The notes: generated by a model not told the origin, from the sequence alone. A DNA stretch of 64,000 bases from Cinnamomum chago (GCA_038049695.1 CP142461.1:30511001-30575000), one strand, 5' to 3'; shown: positions 22,282 through 33,840, numbered from the stretch's first letter. A program made the numbers and translations.

Positions 22282-23838
22282 TGTTAGAGTTTTTATTTTG
22301 TTGCAATTTGATAGGATGCATTCATTTTCATAGCTTGACCTCTCATTCTTTCATGTTCTTATTCTTAGGATCTTCATTCATATTTCTCATTCATAATCTT
22401 TGTTTTTATCATATGTTGTGCATGGTTTTCAAATTCTTTATGTCTCTTAAGTTCATGAAGTTTTGAGTTCAGATTTTCAAGCCTAAGTGTTTATTCTTTA
22501 AGTTCAAAAATCATTCAAGCTTTCCAAAGTTTTCCTCTTTAAATCCATATTTTGATTTGGAGGTTCATGTCTTTAGAAAATCAGTTTTCATCCTTTTTCA
22601 GTCATGAATCCAAGCTTGAGAAATGTGCCTCAAAGTCTCCTGGAAAGATGCCCTCTTAGTTGCAAGTTTATAAAAAATTCAAAATTTCTGGGCAGTCTTT
22701 AGGTCGACCTGCCTGTGTGGCCAGTCGACTGGGCCAAGGGACCCGGTCGACCGGGCACACTGCGGGTCGACAGGGATTTTGAGCTGTTAGCTTCTCCAAT
22801 GGGCATTTTTATAGCCGTTGTGTGTACCCGGTCGACCCAGCCCTGTACCAGGTCGACCGGGCACTAGCTGTTGAGAACTTTTTCTTTATAAAAAGTGGTT
22901 TTTTGTTTGGAGAAAGTTGCTGAACTTTCAAGGACTTTTGAGGCCAAGGACTTACAACTTTTCTAGAGCATTATTGAAGGGATTATGAAGCCACTCCATT
23001 GATTCAACCTTTGATCTTCTAATGGGTGTGCTTTCTTTATCCTAAGTCTTTTAAAATCATGCTTTGTCTCTTTATCCTTGTTCTTCTTAAATGCATGATT
23101 AAATAGATGCTTATCTTTTAAAATGTTGTCTTTCATAACATGCTTTGAACTTTGAAATATCTTAGCCTTATGAAATCAACATATGATTTATCATTCACAT
23201 GAGTTATGAATCTTTGTTTTCAAATCTAACTTGTTAATCTCAAGATTATATTTTTTGCTATTCAAGTTTGATCTTTTTGGAAAACCATGTGTTTGTCAAA
23301 CAGCTCTTTCTCATACATATGATTATCATCTTTGCATCATTCAAAGTTTCATCCTTTTAAAAAGAGAAAGAGTGATTTCTAGTATATGCATTATTCATAG
23401 ACTTTGTCATTCATATGCATGTTTTTAGAAGTTGAGTTTTCATTTTCTATTTATCCTTTTTAGAGGCAATCATTTGCACTTACATTGTTCTCTTAATCCA
23501 TGCATTCATAGGCATTTTTCCTAATAGAAAATCTTCTTGTTGTAAAGGTTGGTGCTTAGCCTTAAAAAGCATGAATAGTGTTGTAAAGGTTTATGCTTAG
23601 CATTTGAAAAGCATAGTGATGTATTTGTACCTTATTTTGAGTTAGTGAAAATCCGGTAGGGACACCGGGAGTGGATGTAGGCATGTTGGCCGAACCACTA
23701 TAAATGCTTGTGTTATGGAAATTGTCTTTTTGCTTACTTTTCATGGATGTTGCTCTTTTGTTTGATTCTACTATTCTTCCTCAAAGCATAAGAGACTTAA
23801 AAGCAAAGAGAATTAAAATTGGTCTAGTTATTTGAGCT

Positions 23839-23870
<32 letters not shown>

Positions 23871-23895
23871 TCTAGGATTCGATCTTGGACTTTCA
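22282..23895 (+). repeat. 3' LTR of copia element
   Basis: 1614 bp. The palindrome block (22702-22863) has an extra segment with GTCGACTGGG and CCGGTCGACCGG relative to the 5' copy. A pure C run of about 30 bases is at 23838-23867. It ends TTTCA at 23895, followed by the ATTGG duplication. Confidence 0.9.
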
Positions 23896-23900
23896 ATTGG

Positions 23901-25000
23901 GCCCATAGGATGGACCTGGACCAAACTGTCCGGACCCGAGAATTAGGCCGTTTTGATTATAGAGGGCTTCAAGCACGACCCCTGCAAATTGACATTGATT
24001 CTACTCTCATGCATGACAGATGGGACACATGAACATCAATCAATACTTTTGTGATGTTGTGGCTTTCCCTAACACATTCTAATGGATGCCTATTAATAAA
24101 ATGATATAATTAAATTATGTATAGATCATTTATTAGAGATTTAAGAATCACAGCATTAGTATAATCAAAAGAAATTTCTACTTACTAATTCTATTCCACA
24201 TGCATTCCTCTCCTCATCTTTTTCTCATCTTATCAAGTTTTACAATTTCCCTCTCACACAAGTCATCAACATTCGTATAACTCAAAGAAGACTTTTACTT
24301 ATCAATTATGTTCTACATACATTTCTCTTTGATATCCTACATTCTCTCTATAGAATAAGAAGCATTATTATCAAATCGGCCGCGTCTATGACAAGATCAC
24401 CATTGTTGGTATTGAGACTGAGTGGTTTCTCCCCTCCAAAAGCAATAGAAATGACCACAAGAAATACAATAAAAACTACCCATGTAGGCATCAATACCAC
24501 ATCCACTACATCTACCAATTGATCCATGCCTAGACCTTTTCTAAACCACTCAGAGAGTTTTTTTTTTAGACCACGAGCTTTTGAATGAATATGTGATGAG
24601 TATTAGGTGGACAAAAGATTTCAAAGCTACTGCTGCAGTGAATCTTGAAAAAAAAAGTACTGAAGCAAGCACGACTAGAGAAGCTGGCCAATATTATTCT
24701 TGGAGTAGAGATGGAGAAGCCAAGATGGTGACACTTAGCACGCTCCAACTCCAGCTCAAGCAGAATCATTATGCATATATTGATGCTTTGCTTAGTTTTA
24801 AGATTGGCGAGTGTTTGATGATGTGAAGTTTTGCATGCTGCAAGCAGAACAAACAAGACCAAGAAAGAGTATAAGAACAAAGGAACACATGGCACCAAGA
24901 GCAAACAAAGAAAAGCAAAAGAGGGTGTTAGTCAAAACGTGATTGTTTGCTATTGTAATGATGTGAAGTTATTTGATTTATTGTTCACCACTAAAAAGAA
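23901..25000 (+). repeat. Segmental duplication, unit 2 right part, second half
   Basis: It is homologous to 6790-8060 (GCCCATAGGATG; AACACATTCTAATGGATGCC; ACGAGCTTTTGAATGAATAT). The frame at 24581-24826 (MNEYVMSIRWTKDFKATAAV) has only a broken counterpart near 7780, so I do not call a gene. Confidence 0.7.
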
Positions 25001-25699
25001 GTAAGTTTTGATGACTGATGTGAACAAAATACAATAATTAACTGCAAGTGCACTGCTACCTTGTTTAGTCATTGGCAAATACGGGTTGTACCACAAGAAG
25101 TGAATCAAGAAAAACTATTAATCTTGGAAAACTAATGTTAAGATGATGAAATAGTAATTATGAAGAGCAAATAATCAGAAATAAAAGCAAGCAAATAGCA
25201 AGATAAAAACTACCATTCTACTGATAATGATAGAGGCATAGGAATCTATTAATTAAGTAATCAAAATCATTTTTTAATTAAGAAAAAACCATCTTATAAA
25301 GTTGTTACTTTTGTGGTCCGTTGGATCGGGTGTCTATTTTTTTTCTTTAATATAAACTCGTTAAATTTGTAGGCCACGGAAGAAAGGGTTAGAGGTATGG
25401 GATTAACCCTTAACCTGACATATGGCTCTATCCAAGATGACTTTTTCCGGTGGGCCCCCATGTGGGCCCAACATTGAGGTGCCCACAGTGATCCAATACA
25501 TTTATATAGGACACGCTACAAAACTCCTGCAATCCTTTGGTCAAAGCATCCATACATTTCATGCAACAGAAGACATTTCATAATTTTGAAAATAAACGAG
25601 GAATGGTTTTGGCATTTTGTAAAAAATCTAAAATACTTCTTCATACCAAGAAGGGATGAGAAAGAAGCAACACCAACTTTGTGGATTAGATGTTATGAA
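25001..25699. other. Intergenic, MITE-like fragment
   Basis: 25300-25480 resembles the MITE remnant at 8995-9130 (TTAGAGGTATGGGATT). Nothing else was recognised. Confidence 0.5.
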
Positions 25700-25712
25700 G
25701 GGCAAAAACACC

Positions 25713-25834
25713 AATGTCTGGGCTCTGGTTTTCTTTCTCTTGTTGCCTTTTCCTTTCTATTTAGTTGTTTCTTGGTTGTAATCTTTCTTCTCTTTCTTAA
25801 TTCAATTTGCAATTTAGCAAAAAAAAAAAAAAAA
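25713..25834 (+). mobile_element. Very short LINE-type retroposon tail
   Basis: A 122-bp insert ends in GCAATTTAGC followed by a poly(A) run and is flanked by identical GGGCAAAAACACC at 25700-25712 and 25835-25847. Variable-length duplication plus poly(A) indicates target-primed reverse transcription. The text TTGTTGCCTTTTC and AATTTAGCAAAAA resembles a plant L1 3' UTR. It is extremely 5'-truncated. Confidence 0.85.
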
Positions 25835-25954
25835 GGGCAAAAACACCCGCTTTAAAAAAGGCAATTTGGAGATATCTAATTCAGTCAAGAGTTGCGCTCA
25901 ACGTTAGATAGAACACTGTAGAAAACTTGTAATTTACATAATGAAACAGTGGCA

Positions 25955-27945
25955 CCGACTCCAATGAGGACCCATAAAAAATGGAGTCTTTTATTTCGAT
26001 TGGTTTGAAATTTGCATAAGTGGCCTTATTAAGGAGACTCGCTAATTTTTTATGAGTTCCTCGAAATAAGTTGTGTAAGGTTGTAGGTTTTGGGTTTTTG
26101 AGGGAATTGAAGGCTTTTAATTTGCTTTAGGGTTGTTAAGGCACCTTTTTTCTGGTGCTTTGGTGCACACCCTAGAGCGGGGCCCACTTAATTATCCATC
26201 CAAATGGACCGCAGACATGGGACCCCATGAATTATATCGAATACATTTTTTATTTCATTCATTCAAATGGGATCAATGGCCAAGTTGTTTTAAGAGATGA
26301 AACTTTGTGGACCAATATTGATCAAGGAATTAGAATAATCAGATGAGCCGCAAATTCAGTAGGAAGCCGCAAATTCAGTAGGGAGGTAGGGCCCATCTAG
26401 ATCTTTGATCCCAACCTCATCCCCATGTGTGTCTATATATATATATTCATCAACTACATTGTTTGTCACCAATTATTATCATTGCAACTAATAAAATAAA
26501 TTGCGACTTAATGTACAAGTGATAGATAAAATAGAAGAGAAGTTGAGTTTTAATTTCTTAAACAAACAAGTTTCAAGCATACATTTTCCTATAGCACCCA
26601 GTCCCTCTTGGTAATGACTTTGTCACTACAATTTAGAAAAAAATATATAATTTACTCCAAAAATGATGAGATCAAGATAGCTAGAAGTTTGATCAAAGGA
26701 AACCGTAAAACTTTATTAGGAGACTCATCATAAAAAGAACTTCTTTCAACAGGCTCTAGTCATTTTCAAAGGCCATTAAAAAACATATTTTAGCACATAA
26801 GTGTCCATACTAGTAGTACAAACCAAGAAAAAGAGAGGCAAGTGAGAACAATGAGCAAATCTGTGGGGAAAAAAAGGGGAATAGAGAGAAGAAACAGATC
26901 TAGTGATTTTTGTAAAACATGAAATGAAAAGAAAATAAAGAGAAGAGAGAAGAGAACAACATGAAAGAGATGATTTTAGAGTGGAAGGAAAAGAGAGGAT
27001 CTTGTGTTTGGATCTTCCAAGGGGTTTTAGTAGGAAAACCTCTTTAATTTCTTCCAGCTCTAAAAGAGAGAGGTGTTATATCTGATGGTGCCTCCACCAT
27101 TATGTCGTCTGCTACTATTATTTTCTCGTCCTTCCTCTAATTCACTCTATTTCTTCTTCCACTGCCTCTACTCCTCTTGACTTAAATAGGGCAGACCATC
27201 TGCTGTCTTACCTTATAGGGAGAACTTCAAATTAGTCATGATTCAACGAATGTAAATAAAAAAAAATCCTATCATTTTATATTTTCTTTACTTTTATTTT
27301 TTAAAGGGGTTTTTACGAAAAGCATCCACAAATATCCCTATACCACCAAAAACATCCTCAAATACATGTAATGCCCAAAAGCATTTTATACAACATACTT
27401 TATTTTTTCTAGATGAAATTGCCCTTCACTTTGTCTCTCGTGAGCTTGAGAAATGCCCTATGGTGGTGGGTGCTTAATGTGTAGAAACTTAAGAGGCTAC
27501 ATTTTGATTGAAGCTTCACTATTTCCTTCATTAGGAGAAATCATCCTAATTTATACATGAGAATAAGGAACCTTATTCAAAATTCAAAATAAACTCTATT
27601 TAAAATTTAACTCAAACCTAACATCTCCAACAAACTCTGACAAATCTAATATATCTACCATGGTCTCGAAATCTCATGGTCCTTCGTGAAACGGATCATG
27701 CGATTGTTAACATAAAAACTAAAAATTTTGTGTCGATATATGTGTCCAACATAATTCGAGAGCTCATGTATGAATTGAATATTAACATGATTATGTCGTG
27801 ATATCGAGAAACAACTTGCGATGTCGAGAAGAGACTTAACAGTTCAATAGTTAAAGTCAACAAAACTATGATATATGGAGGTGCATTTAGATTGACTAAA
27901 CAACTCTGAATTTGAATGAATGATTTCTGTAAATTTTGTCTACTA
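25955..27945 (+). repeat. Segmental duplication, unit 3
   Basis: 25955-26230 matches 10060-10320. 26345-27450 matches 1-1650 without the fold-back element, and 27715-27945 matches 1705-1915. A 250-bp stretch at about 27453-27712 is absent from unit 1. Homology stops near 27945. No gene was recognised in it. Confidence 0.8.
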
Positions 27946-28122
27946 CTAGTGTAATGATGAATGGGACGGAGATATTATGGATGAAGACTGCTATATAATC
28001 TTTGAGATTGGTTGGACTAGGCACTGTATGAGTTTAAAGAAATGTTTGCATTGGTAGGCAAGAGTTCTATATCTCTCAAAATATATTACTGCGTTTCAAG
28101 GTAACTAACTAGGCAACTTATC

Positions 28123-28849
28123 ATTCACCAAGGTAGCTCATGGGTATTTGGCAATGGTCAGTGCATAAACGCTTGGCATGATTCCTGGACCGCAGGTGAC
28201 CCTATCTCTTCTTGCTTTCCTGGTCAACAATTTCCAAGGGACCAACGACTCTCTTCCCTCTTCCAAGCTGGAACCTGGGTCATTCCCGATTTCTTGCCAA
28301 CTACTGTTCAGCAGGACCTTCTACATCTCCTCAAGGATCTCTCTCCCAACCTTGCCACTAGAGACTCCCTCAGCTGGAGAGACTCCCCCGATGGTAAGCT
28401 ATCCCTGAGCTCTGCATGGCAGAAAATTAGACACAGAGCTCAGACTCTCCCTTGGCCCAAGATGACATGGAACAACATCTCCCCCCACAGAGTCAATTGC
28501 TTCGGTTGGCGTCTGATACACAACAAAATCCCCACTGAAACTTGGCTGAAGCGGTGGCTTCTCCCTTGCCTCCAGATGCATCCTCTGCTGCGCTGCAGAA
28601 GATTCAGTGGGACGCTTTTTCTTCTCTTGTGATCAAGCAAAAGCCACATGGTCCTGGTTTCTTCATGCAGCAGGGGCTCCTCCTCCAATCAGCTACTCTG
28701 CCTCTTCCATTTGGACGTCACTTTCTAAAGAAAACGATGCCAAATGTTTCAAATACATGGCTGGCATCTTCATCACAGTTCTCTACCATCTATGGAAGGC
28801 TCGCAATGAAGCTATTTTTGATACTCGCAGACCCTCTCTTCACTCCACT
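28123..28849 (+). pseudogene. LINE ORF2 C-terminus (zf-RVT region)
   Basis: The frame reads HQGSSWVFGNGQCINAWHD and DSWTAGDP, then SLSSAWQKIRHRA and TWNNISPHRVNCFGWRLIHN, then YHLWKARNEAIF. These are hallmarks of the region after the reverse transcriptase in plant L1 elements, including the zf-RVT domain. A frame change occurs near 28565-28620. Its final codons resume at 35648 (QAQIQEAISFSLKQM) and stop at about 35761. The reverse transcriptase and endonuclease are missing by 5' truncation, so it is inactive. Confidence 0.85.
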
Positions 28850-28852
28850 TGG

Positions 28853-29631
28853 TCAATTTCCTACAAAGCAATATTTTTAGTCGTTTTGGCTGTCCGCGGG
28901 CAATAATCAGTGATGAGGGCACCCACTTCGTGAATAAACACTTTGAGGCGCTGGTTAAGAAATACTCCATCACACATAAGGTAGCTACACCTTATCATCC
29001 TCAAACCAGCGGCCAAGTCGAAGTAACCAATAGGGAAGTGAAGCGTATTTTGGAAAAAACAGTCAAGCCTGACCGCAAAGATTGGTCTTTGCGGTTAAAT
29101 GATGCTTTATGGGCATACCGTACTGCTTACAAGACTCCAATTGGTATGTCCCCATATCGATTAGTGTTCGGCAAGGCCTGCCACTTGCCAGTGGAACTCG
29201 AGCACCGCGCCATGTGGGCTATCAAGCAATTCAATTTTGATATGGCTGCTGCCGGCTCTACTCGAAAACTCCAACTCAATGAGTTGGAAGAGATTCGGAA
29301 CGAAGCCTACACGAGTTCAACAATCTACAAGGCTCGGACTAAAGCTTTCCATGACAAACACATTTTGCGAAAGTCCTTTGAGCCTGATCAAAAGGTTTGG
29401 CTTTTCAATTCCAAATTGCGTCTCTTTCCAGGTAAATTGCGGTCACGGTGGGATGGACCGTATGTGGTGACCAAAGTTTTTGACCATGGTGCAGTCGAAA
29501 TTCGCAACCCCAACACGGGGGGTTTTCTCAAGGTCAATGGTCAACGGTTGAAACCCTATATAGAGGATATTACTGCAGGTGAAGTGGTGGAGTCCATTGC
29601 TTTAATGGACCCGTCCTATCTTATGGGTTGA
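28853..29631 (+). pseudogene. gypsy integrase, C-terminal two thirds
   Basis: It starts abruptly at the insertion edge with [13 protein letters not shown] and [15 protein letters not shown], then [20 protein letters not shown] (catalytic core with its glutamate), [20 protein letters not shown] and [13 protein letters not shown], and a C-terminal [20 protein letters not shown] segment ending [10 protein letters not shown]. The HHCC zinc module and first catalytic Asp are absent. The [13 protein letters not shown] motif and the downstream GTCTGGCTGACGACGTTAAA are typical of the Athila/Tat lineage. The frame is open to 29631 but has no promoter or start. Confidence 0.9.
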
Positions 29632-29798
29632 AGATACTTGACGTCTGGCTGACGACGTTAAAACAAGCTCTTACGGGAGGAAACCCGAGTGTAGATAGAG
29701 TCGTAGCATAGGTGTTAGTTTCTTTTCGTCCTTTTTATTTAAGTCCATTAGGAAGGGGGTGCCCTTAGGTGGTTAGTGCTTACCTTGAGAGAGAGTTT

Positions 29799-29800
<2 letters not shown>
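29632..29800 (+). repeat. Post-integrase UTR, copy A
   Basis: It contains CTGGCTGACGACGTTAAAAC and GGGAGGAAACCCGAGTGTAG, a conserved block after the pol stop in Athila/Tat elements. With the last integrase codons it is repeated at 33947-34170. Confidence 0.85.
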
Positions 29801-29832
<32 letters not shown>

Positions 29833-29835
<3 letters not shown>

Positions 29836-30085
29836 CGGCGTCCGGACGCCGGCGCCGGGCGTCTGGACGCCCGGATGTCTCAAAACCAGCATTGCTCTCT
29901 GGAATGGGGAGTCCGGACGCCCCACCTGGGCGTCTGGACGCCCGGTAATATTTTTTGACAGGCGCACTCTCTGGAATGGGGCGTCCGGACGCCCCACCTG
30001 GGCGTCTGGACGCCCAAATTTTTTTCAAAATGCTCTGTTCTCTGGAATGGGGCGTCCGGACGCCCCATCTGGGCGTCTGGACGCC
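29833..30085 (+). repeat. Tandem GC-palindrome repeats
   Basis: About four imperfect units of roughly 70 bp, each containing the perfect palindrome GGCGTCCGGACGCC (first version CGGCGTCCGGACGCCG) plus GGGCGTCTGGACGCCC, separated by CTCTGGAATGGGG. The array lies between two poly(A) runs, upstream of a CT-rich leader (30130-30500). Confidence 0.9.
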
Positions 30086-30636
30086 GGAAATTCTGAAAAA
30101 AAAAAAAAAAAAAAACGTGGGGCATCTTAAGGACTGCCCCTTCCCCACTTTCTCTTCTTCTTCTTCAAACCCACTTTCTTTCCCTCCCACAACCACCCTC
30201 ATCACAACATACATCACTACTCTCCTCCTCCACTTTTCCCCACCACCATTACCCTATTCTCCTTCCCTTCTTCCATTCTACCCCATTCTTCTACTACACA
30301 AGTGCCACCGGAGCCCCCATTCCCGCCGGCGACATCCAAGCTTTCCGGCTAGATCTACCGGCACTCGCGGCTCTCCACCAAAGTAGCACCTTTGGGTTCT
30401 CATCCCACCGAGCTCCTCTACGCGCCGGCGGTCCCCGCTTCTCTCCGGCGAACTTTTCCGGTCGTCTTCTCCGGCGACTTCACCGGAGCTCCGACGACCA
30501 AATTGTGGGTAATTTTTTTTTTTTTATTTGTCTTTCCTTACTGTTCTTTCTCTTAGTTCTTTTGCACTTGTGTTAAATTAGTTTAGGTTGTTTTTCCTTT
30601 TACAGTCTTGTTTAAAAAAAAAAAAAGAAAAAAAAA

Positions 30637-31758
30637 ATGTTTCGAAGAGGGAGAAGTAAGTCAAAGGCCCCTACAGATGAGGGATCCTCAAATCCACAAC
30701 CCCCCAAACGGAGTGCACCCACTCCTACTGTTGAACAACCATCTGAAGAATGGGCCAATCGACCCTTAGACAAGCAGACTACATTTGACTTAAAATTTTT
30801 TGAAGCCGACCAATCCACACGTTGGGCGGTTCAGCAGTTACGTCTGCGTCGATGGTCGGCTCTTTGTGGACCTTTTCCCCCGGCGTACCCCCGTTTGGTA
30901 CGCCTCTTCTACCAACACTTGGAAATCACGGGGCAGAATAACGATGTCTTGTCCTCCACCATTGATGGACATGACATTAATGTAACCGAGGAGGACATTG
31001 CTCATGCCCTCGGGAGTCGCCCCAATGCAGCTAACTTTCCATTTTTTCCAGCCACCCCCACTGTGACCAGTATTGCCAATGAGATGTGTGGGGGTCGGTT
31101 TAGCAAGGCGAACTACACGAGCACTCGTCGTAGTTACCTACCACAACGGATGTGGCTGATTGATCAGGTGCTGCGTGTAAATGCCTTCCCCACGCATCAC
31201 AAAGATGAGAGGAGGGGGGACTTCCTAGTGACTTTGTATGCTGTCCATGCTGGATACGCGGTATCTCTCCCGCGTATGATTTTTCGAGAACTGTGCAAAG
31301 TCTGTAGACTCTTTACAGAGTCTAAAAAGGATCCGGAGAAGAAGAGGCCTTTGCCCTTCCCGCATTTGATCACCATGTTACTTCTCCATCGGTCGGATTC
31401 CTTGACCCAAAGGGTCCCCTTCCTCATTTCACCTACTGAAGAGTCTCTCCCATGTTCTGACATATACGGTGAGGTGCGATGGACACAGAGTGTCCAGACC
31501 ATACTGCGTCATATGCAGCACGCTCGCCCTGCCATGATGCCAGGAGTAGACGCACCGGTGAATGAGCCACTGGTGCCACCTCCAGCCCCTCCTGTTGTAC
31601 ACCCTCCTGCGGGGCCGGCTGACCCATTTCACATGACCTATGCCCAGTACGAGGCTATCCTCCAAGGTCAGCAGGCTATCCAGTCCCGTCAGATAGCCTT
31701 TGAGTCCCGCTTTGAGGACTTTGCCACTCGCACGACAGACTCTCTTTTCGACATGTGA
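30637..31758 (+). CDS. gypsy-associated extra ORF, 373 aa
   Basis: An intact open frame with a genuine ATG (MFRRGRSKSK) preceded by a poly(A) tract and a CT-rich, CCGGCG-rich leader. Sequence such as RRWSALCGPFPPAYPRLVRL, DINVTEEDIAHALGSRP and YLPQRMWLIDQVLRVNAFP resembles the plant-specific proteins annotated as putative plant transposon protein (Athila ORF1 / Transposase_32-type families). Positions 300-325 are proline-rich, and the C-terminus (QYEAILQGQQAIQSRQIAFE) looks helical. There is no signal peptide or membrane segment, so it is not recognisably envelope-like. It follows the integrase UTR and precedes a GTTGGGGGG purine tract at 31958. Its function is unknown. It is probably carried passively in this defective insertion. 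Confidence 0.7.
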   Translation: MFRRGRSKSKAPTDEGSSNPQPPKRSAPTPTVEQPSEEWANRPLDKQTTFDLKFFEADQSTRWAVQQLRLRRWSALCGPFPPAYPRLVRLFYQHLEITGQNNDVLSSTIDGHDINVTEEDIAHALGSRPNAANFPFFPATPTVTSIANEMCGGRFSKANYTSTRRSYLPQRMWLIDQVLRVNAFPTHHKDERRGDFLVTLYAVHAGYAVSLPRMIFRELCKVCRLFTESKKDPEKKRPLPFPHLITMLLLHRSDSLTQRVPFLISPTEESLPCSDIYGEVRWTQSVQTILRHMQHARPAMMPGVDAPVNEPLVPPPAPPVVHPPAGPADPFHMTYAQYEAILQGQQAIQSRQIAFESRFEDFATRTTDSLFDM

Positions 31759-32599
31759 TCTTTAATGAGAGGTCTGCGTGGCCTTTCCCCTCCTCACAGA
31801 GATGATCAAATGCATGACAGAGGTGAAGGGACTAGCCATGGCAGGGATGAGGAGGATGATTAAGTTGTTTATTTCGCTTTTTAGGGAGCTTTTTCTTTTT
31901 CGCTTCTATAGTTTTGTTTCTAGATTGGTGCTAACCTTTTGCAGGTTCTTTAGTGCAAGTTGGGGGGTCTACCCGACTTTTCTTTACTGTGCATCATTTT
32001 AGTCGGCACCACCCAGGTGATATCCCTCCTTCTCATTTACTCTTCCTGTACTTTATATTGTATTGTTTGTTTAACATTGTGGACACTGTTACATTCAGTT
32101 GGGGGGTGGAGTATTGACCTTGGGAGTAGTTTAGGGGTAGTTTTAGCAGTTTTATTTCTGTTTGCTTGTTTTCTTTTATTTGTCTTTTCTTTTTCCTTGT
32201 TTTTTCCCTTTAAAAAAAAAAGTCTTTTGTTTTTTTTTTGTAGTCTTTCGGGAGTTTTCTAACTTGGTTTTTATGAAACGAAGATACCCTGTTTTTGGAA
32301 CTTTTTGTGAGGAAAAAGAGAGAAATGGTTCACTATCTTGTTTTAGGAAAGAGTTTTTGAGAAATTGCTGAATTATTGATCTTTCACTTGACACGTATTA
32401 TATAGAAAATTTGAAATGTGAAGCTATGATTTCCATACCAGTGAAAACTTTAGAGCAATTATGATGGAAAGCTGACCCTCGGTCATACTGAAGTCGGGCA
32501 TATGGAAAGGGCTACCTATTGTTAGGGACCGTTCTTTAAAAAAAATAAAAAAAAATAAAAAAAAATAAAAAAAGATCGGGCAAATAGCTAATGCTCTTA
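31759..32599 (+). other. gypsy non-coding spacer
   Basis: It contains two purine tracts, CAAGTTGGGGGG near 31955 and CAGTTGGGGGG near 32096, typical of spacers in Athila-type elements. (A)nT runs near 32539-32572 mark the joint to gag-protease sequence. Confidence 0.6.
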
Positions 32600-33840
32600 A
32601 CAAAAGAGAGGAGGGACGCTTGCCTAGCCAACCCACGATTAACCCTAAGAATTCTTTTGAGATGGGTAATGGTTCGCAACATAATGATACCTATCATGAG
32701 CAAGCGAAAATGGTTGTCACATTACGGAATGGGCGTGAGGTTGAGACTAGGCCTGAGGAGCCTAGGCAAGATGTGAACGAGCCCACAGCCAATCCCAAGA
32801 GCTCTCGGGCTGACATGGTTTCTAAGGGAAATGAGGCACCCCCATATGTGCCTAAAGTCCCTTTTCCTACTTGTCTTGACACACCCTCTCCCTTTAGTAA
32901 AAAGAAAACAACCATGGATGAAATGTTGGAGGTGTTTAAGCAAGTAAAGATTAACCTGCCTTTGCTGGATGCTATCAAGCAGGTTCCTTCTTATGCTAAA
33001 TTTCTGAAAGATTTGTGCACTCAAAAACGCAAATCAAAATCTCATGTGTCAAAGAAGATTTTACTTACCGAGCAAGTGAGCTCAATTCTCCATAATGACA
33101 CTCCTCCCAAGCTGAAAGATCCTGGCACTCCCACCATTACGTGCACAATTGGGAGTCACGTTATTGATCATGCATTGTTGGATCTAGGAGCGAGTGTCAA
33201 TCTCTTGCCTTACTCGGTGTATGAGCAGATTGGGCTAGGGGACTTAAAGCCCACTCCGGTTACCTTACAACTTGCTGATAGGTCTGTTAGGGTGCCCCGA
33301 GGAATAATTGAGGATGTTCTGGTCAAGGTCGACAAGTTCTTTTTTCCTGTCGATTTCATCGTCCTTGACACTGAACCAGTGCAAAATTCACGGAAGCACA
33401 CTACTGTCATTCTTGGACGGCCCTTTTTGGCCACGGCCAATGCGAACATTAATTGCCGAACCGGAGTTATGGATGTTTCCTTCGGGAATATGAAAGTGAG
33501 GCTGAATGCTTTTAGGGCCTCTCATCAACCTTCAGACCAAGATGACTGCTTTGCAGTCAATGTTGTTGATGAGATTGTAGAAAACACTCTTCACCCTGAG
33601 GATACTTTGCCAGCTGTTATTGCTCCTGATCTGTCTGACGGTCAGGAAGCTCAAATTTTGGATGTGTTGGAAATGCACAAAAGTGCACTCGGCTATTCAG
33701 TCGCCGAGTTGAAAGATATTGATCCCTCCATCTACATATCTTGTCTCCCTTGCATTGCTGATTTTACACTTTCGCGAGATATGCAGAGATTTTTAGATCC
33801 TAACCTGGAGGAGGTAGACATGAAAGAAGTGCTGAGTCAT
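32600..33840 (+). pseudogene. gypsy gag C-terminus and protease
   Basis: It is open through 33840, but the frame begins at a TTG (32620) rather than ATG and lacks the gag N-terminal domain. It contains VVTLRNGREVETRP, then YVPKVPFPTCLDTPSPFSKK, DEMLEVFKQVKINLPLLDAI, and the protease ALLDLGASVNLLPYSVYEQI (Asp in DLGAS near 33181) through TTVILGRPFLATANANINCR. The start of RT follows (LGYSVAELKDIDPSI; MQRFLDPNLEEVDMKEVL) and stops at about 33837, where unrelated spacer text begins. The DLGAS active-site form and PFLATA are Athila/Tat-style. It is non-functional because RT, RNase H and integrase are deleted. Confidence 0.85.

Larger units (their letters stand above)
13978..23895 (+). mobile_element. 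Full-length Ty1/copia retrotransposon (SIRE/Tork-like)
   Basis: The 9.9-kb element has LTRs beginning TGTTAGAG and ending TTTCA (5' copy TTTTA), a tRNA-iMet primer site, gag-pol in the order gag-PR-IN-RT-RH, a polypurine tract and a perfect 5-bp target duplication ATTGG (13973-13977 and 23896-23900). Removing it restores ACATTGGGCCCATAGGA, which occurs uninterrupted at about 6785. The LTRs differ at roughly 2-3 percent of sites in the first 350 bp I compared by eye, plus indels. Coding is broken by in-frame stops, a frameshift and an antisense LTR fragment at 19916-21340, so it is defective. The lineage call is from motif style only. Confidence 0.95.

Noticed and set aside
24581-24826. 81-codon frame in duplication unit 2
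   Set aside because: The paralogous sequence near 7780-7950 is open neither in the same frame nor over the same length, so coding constraint is not supported.
30637-31758. Envelope-like gene
   Set aside because: It is in the position where Athila elements may carry an env-like ORF, but there is no signal peptide, no transmembrane segment and no glycoprotein features.
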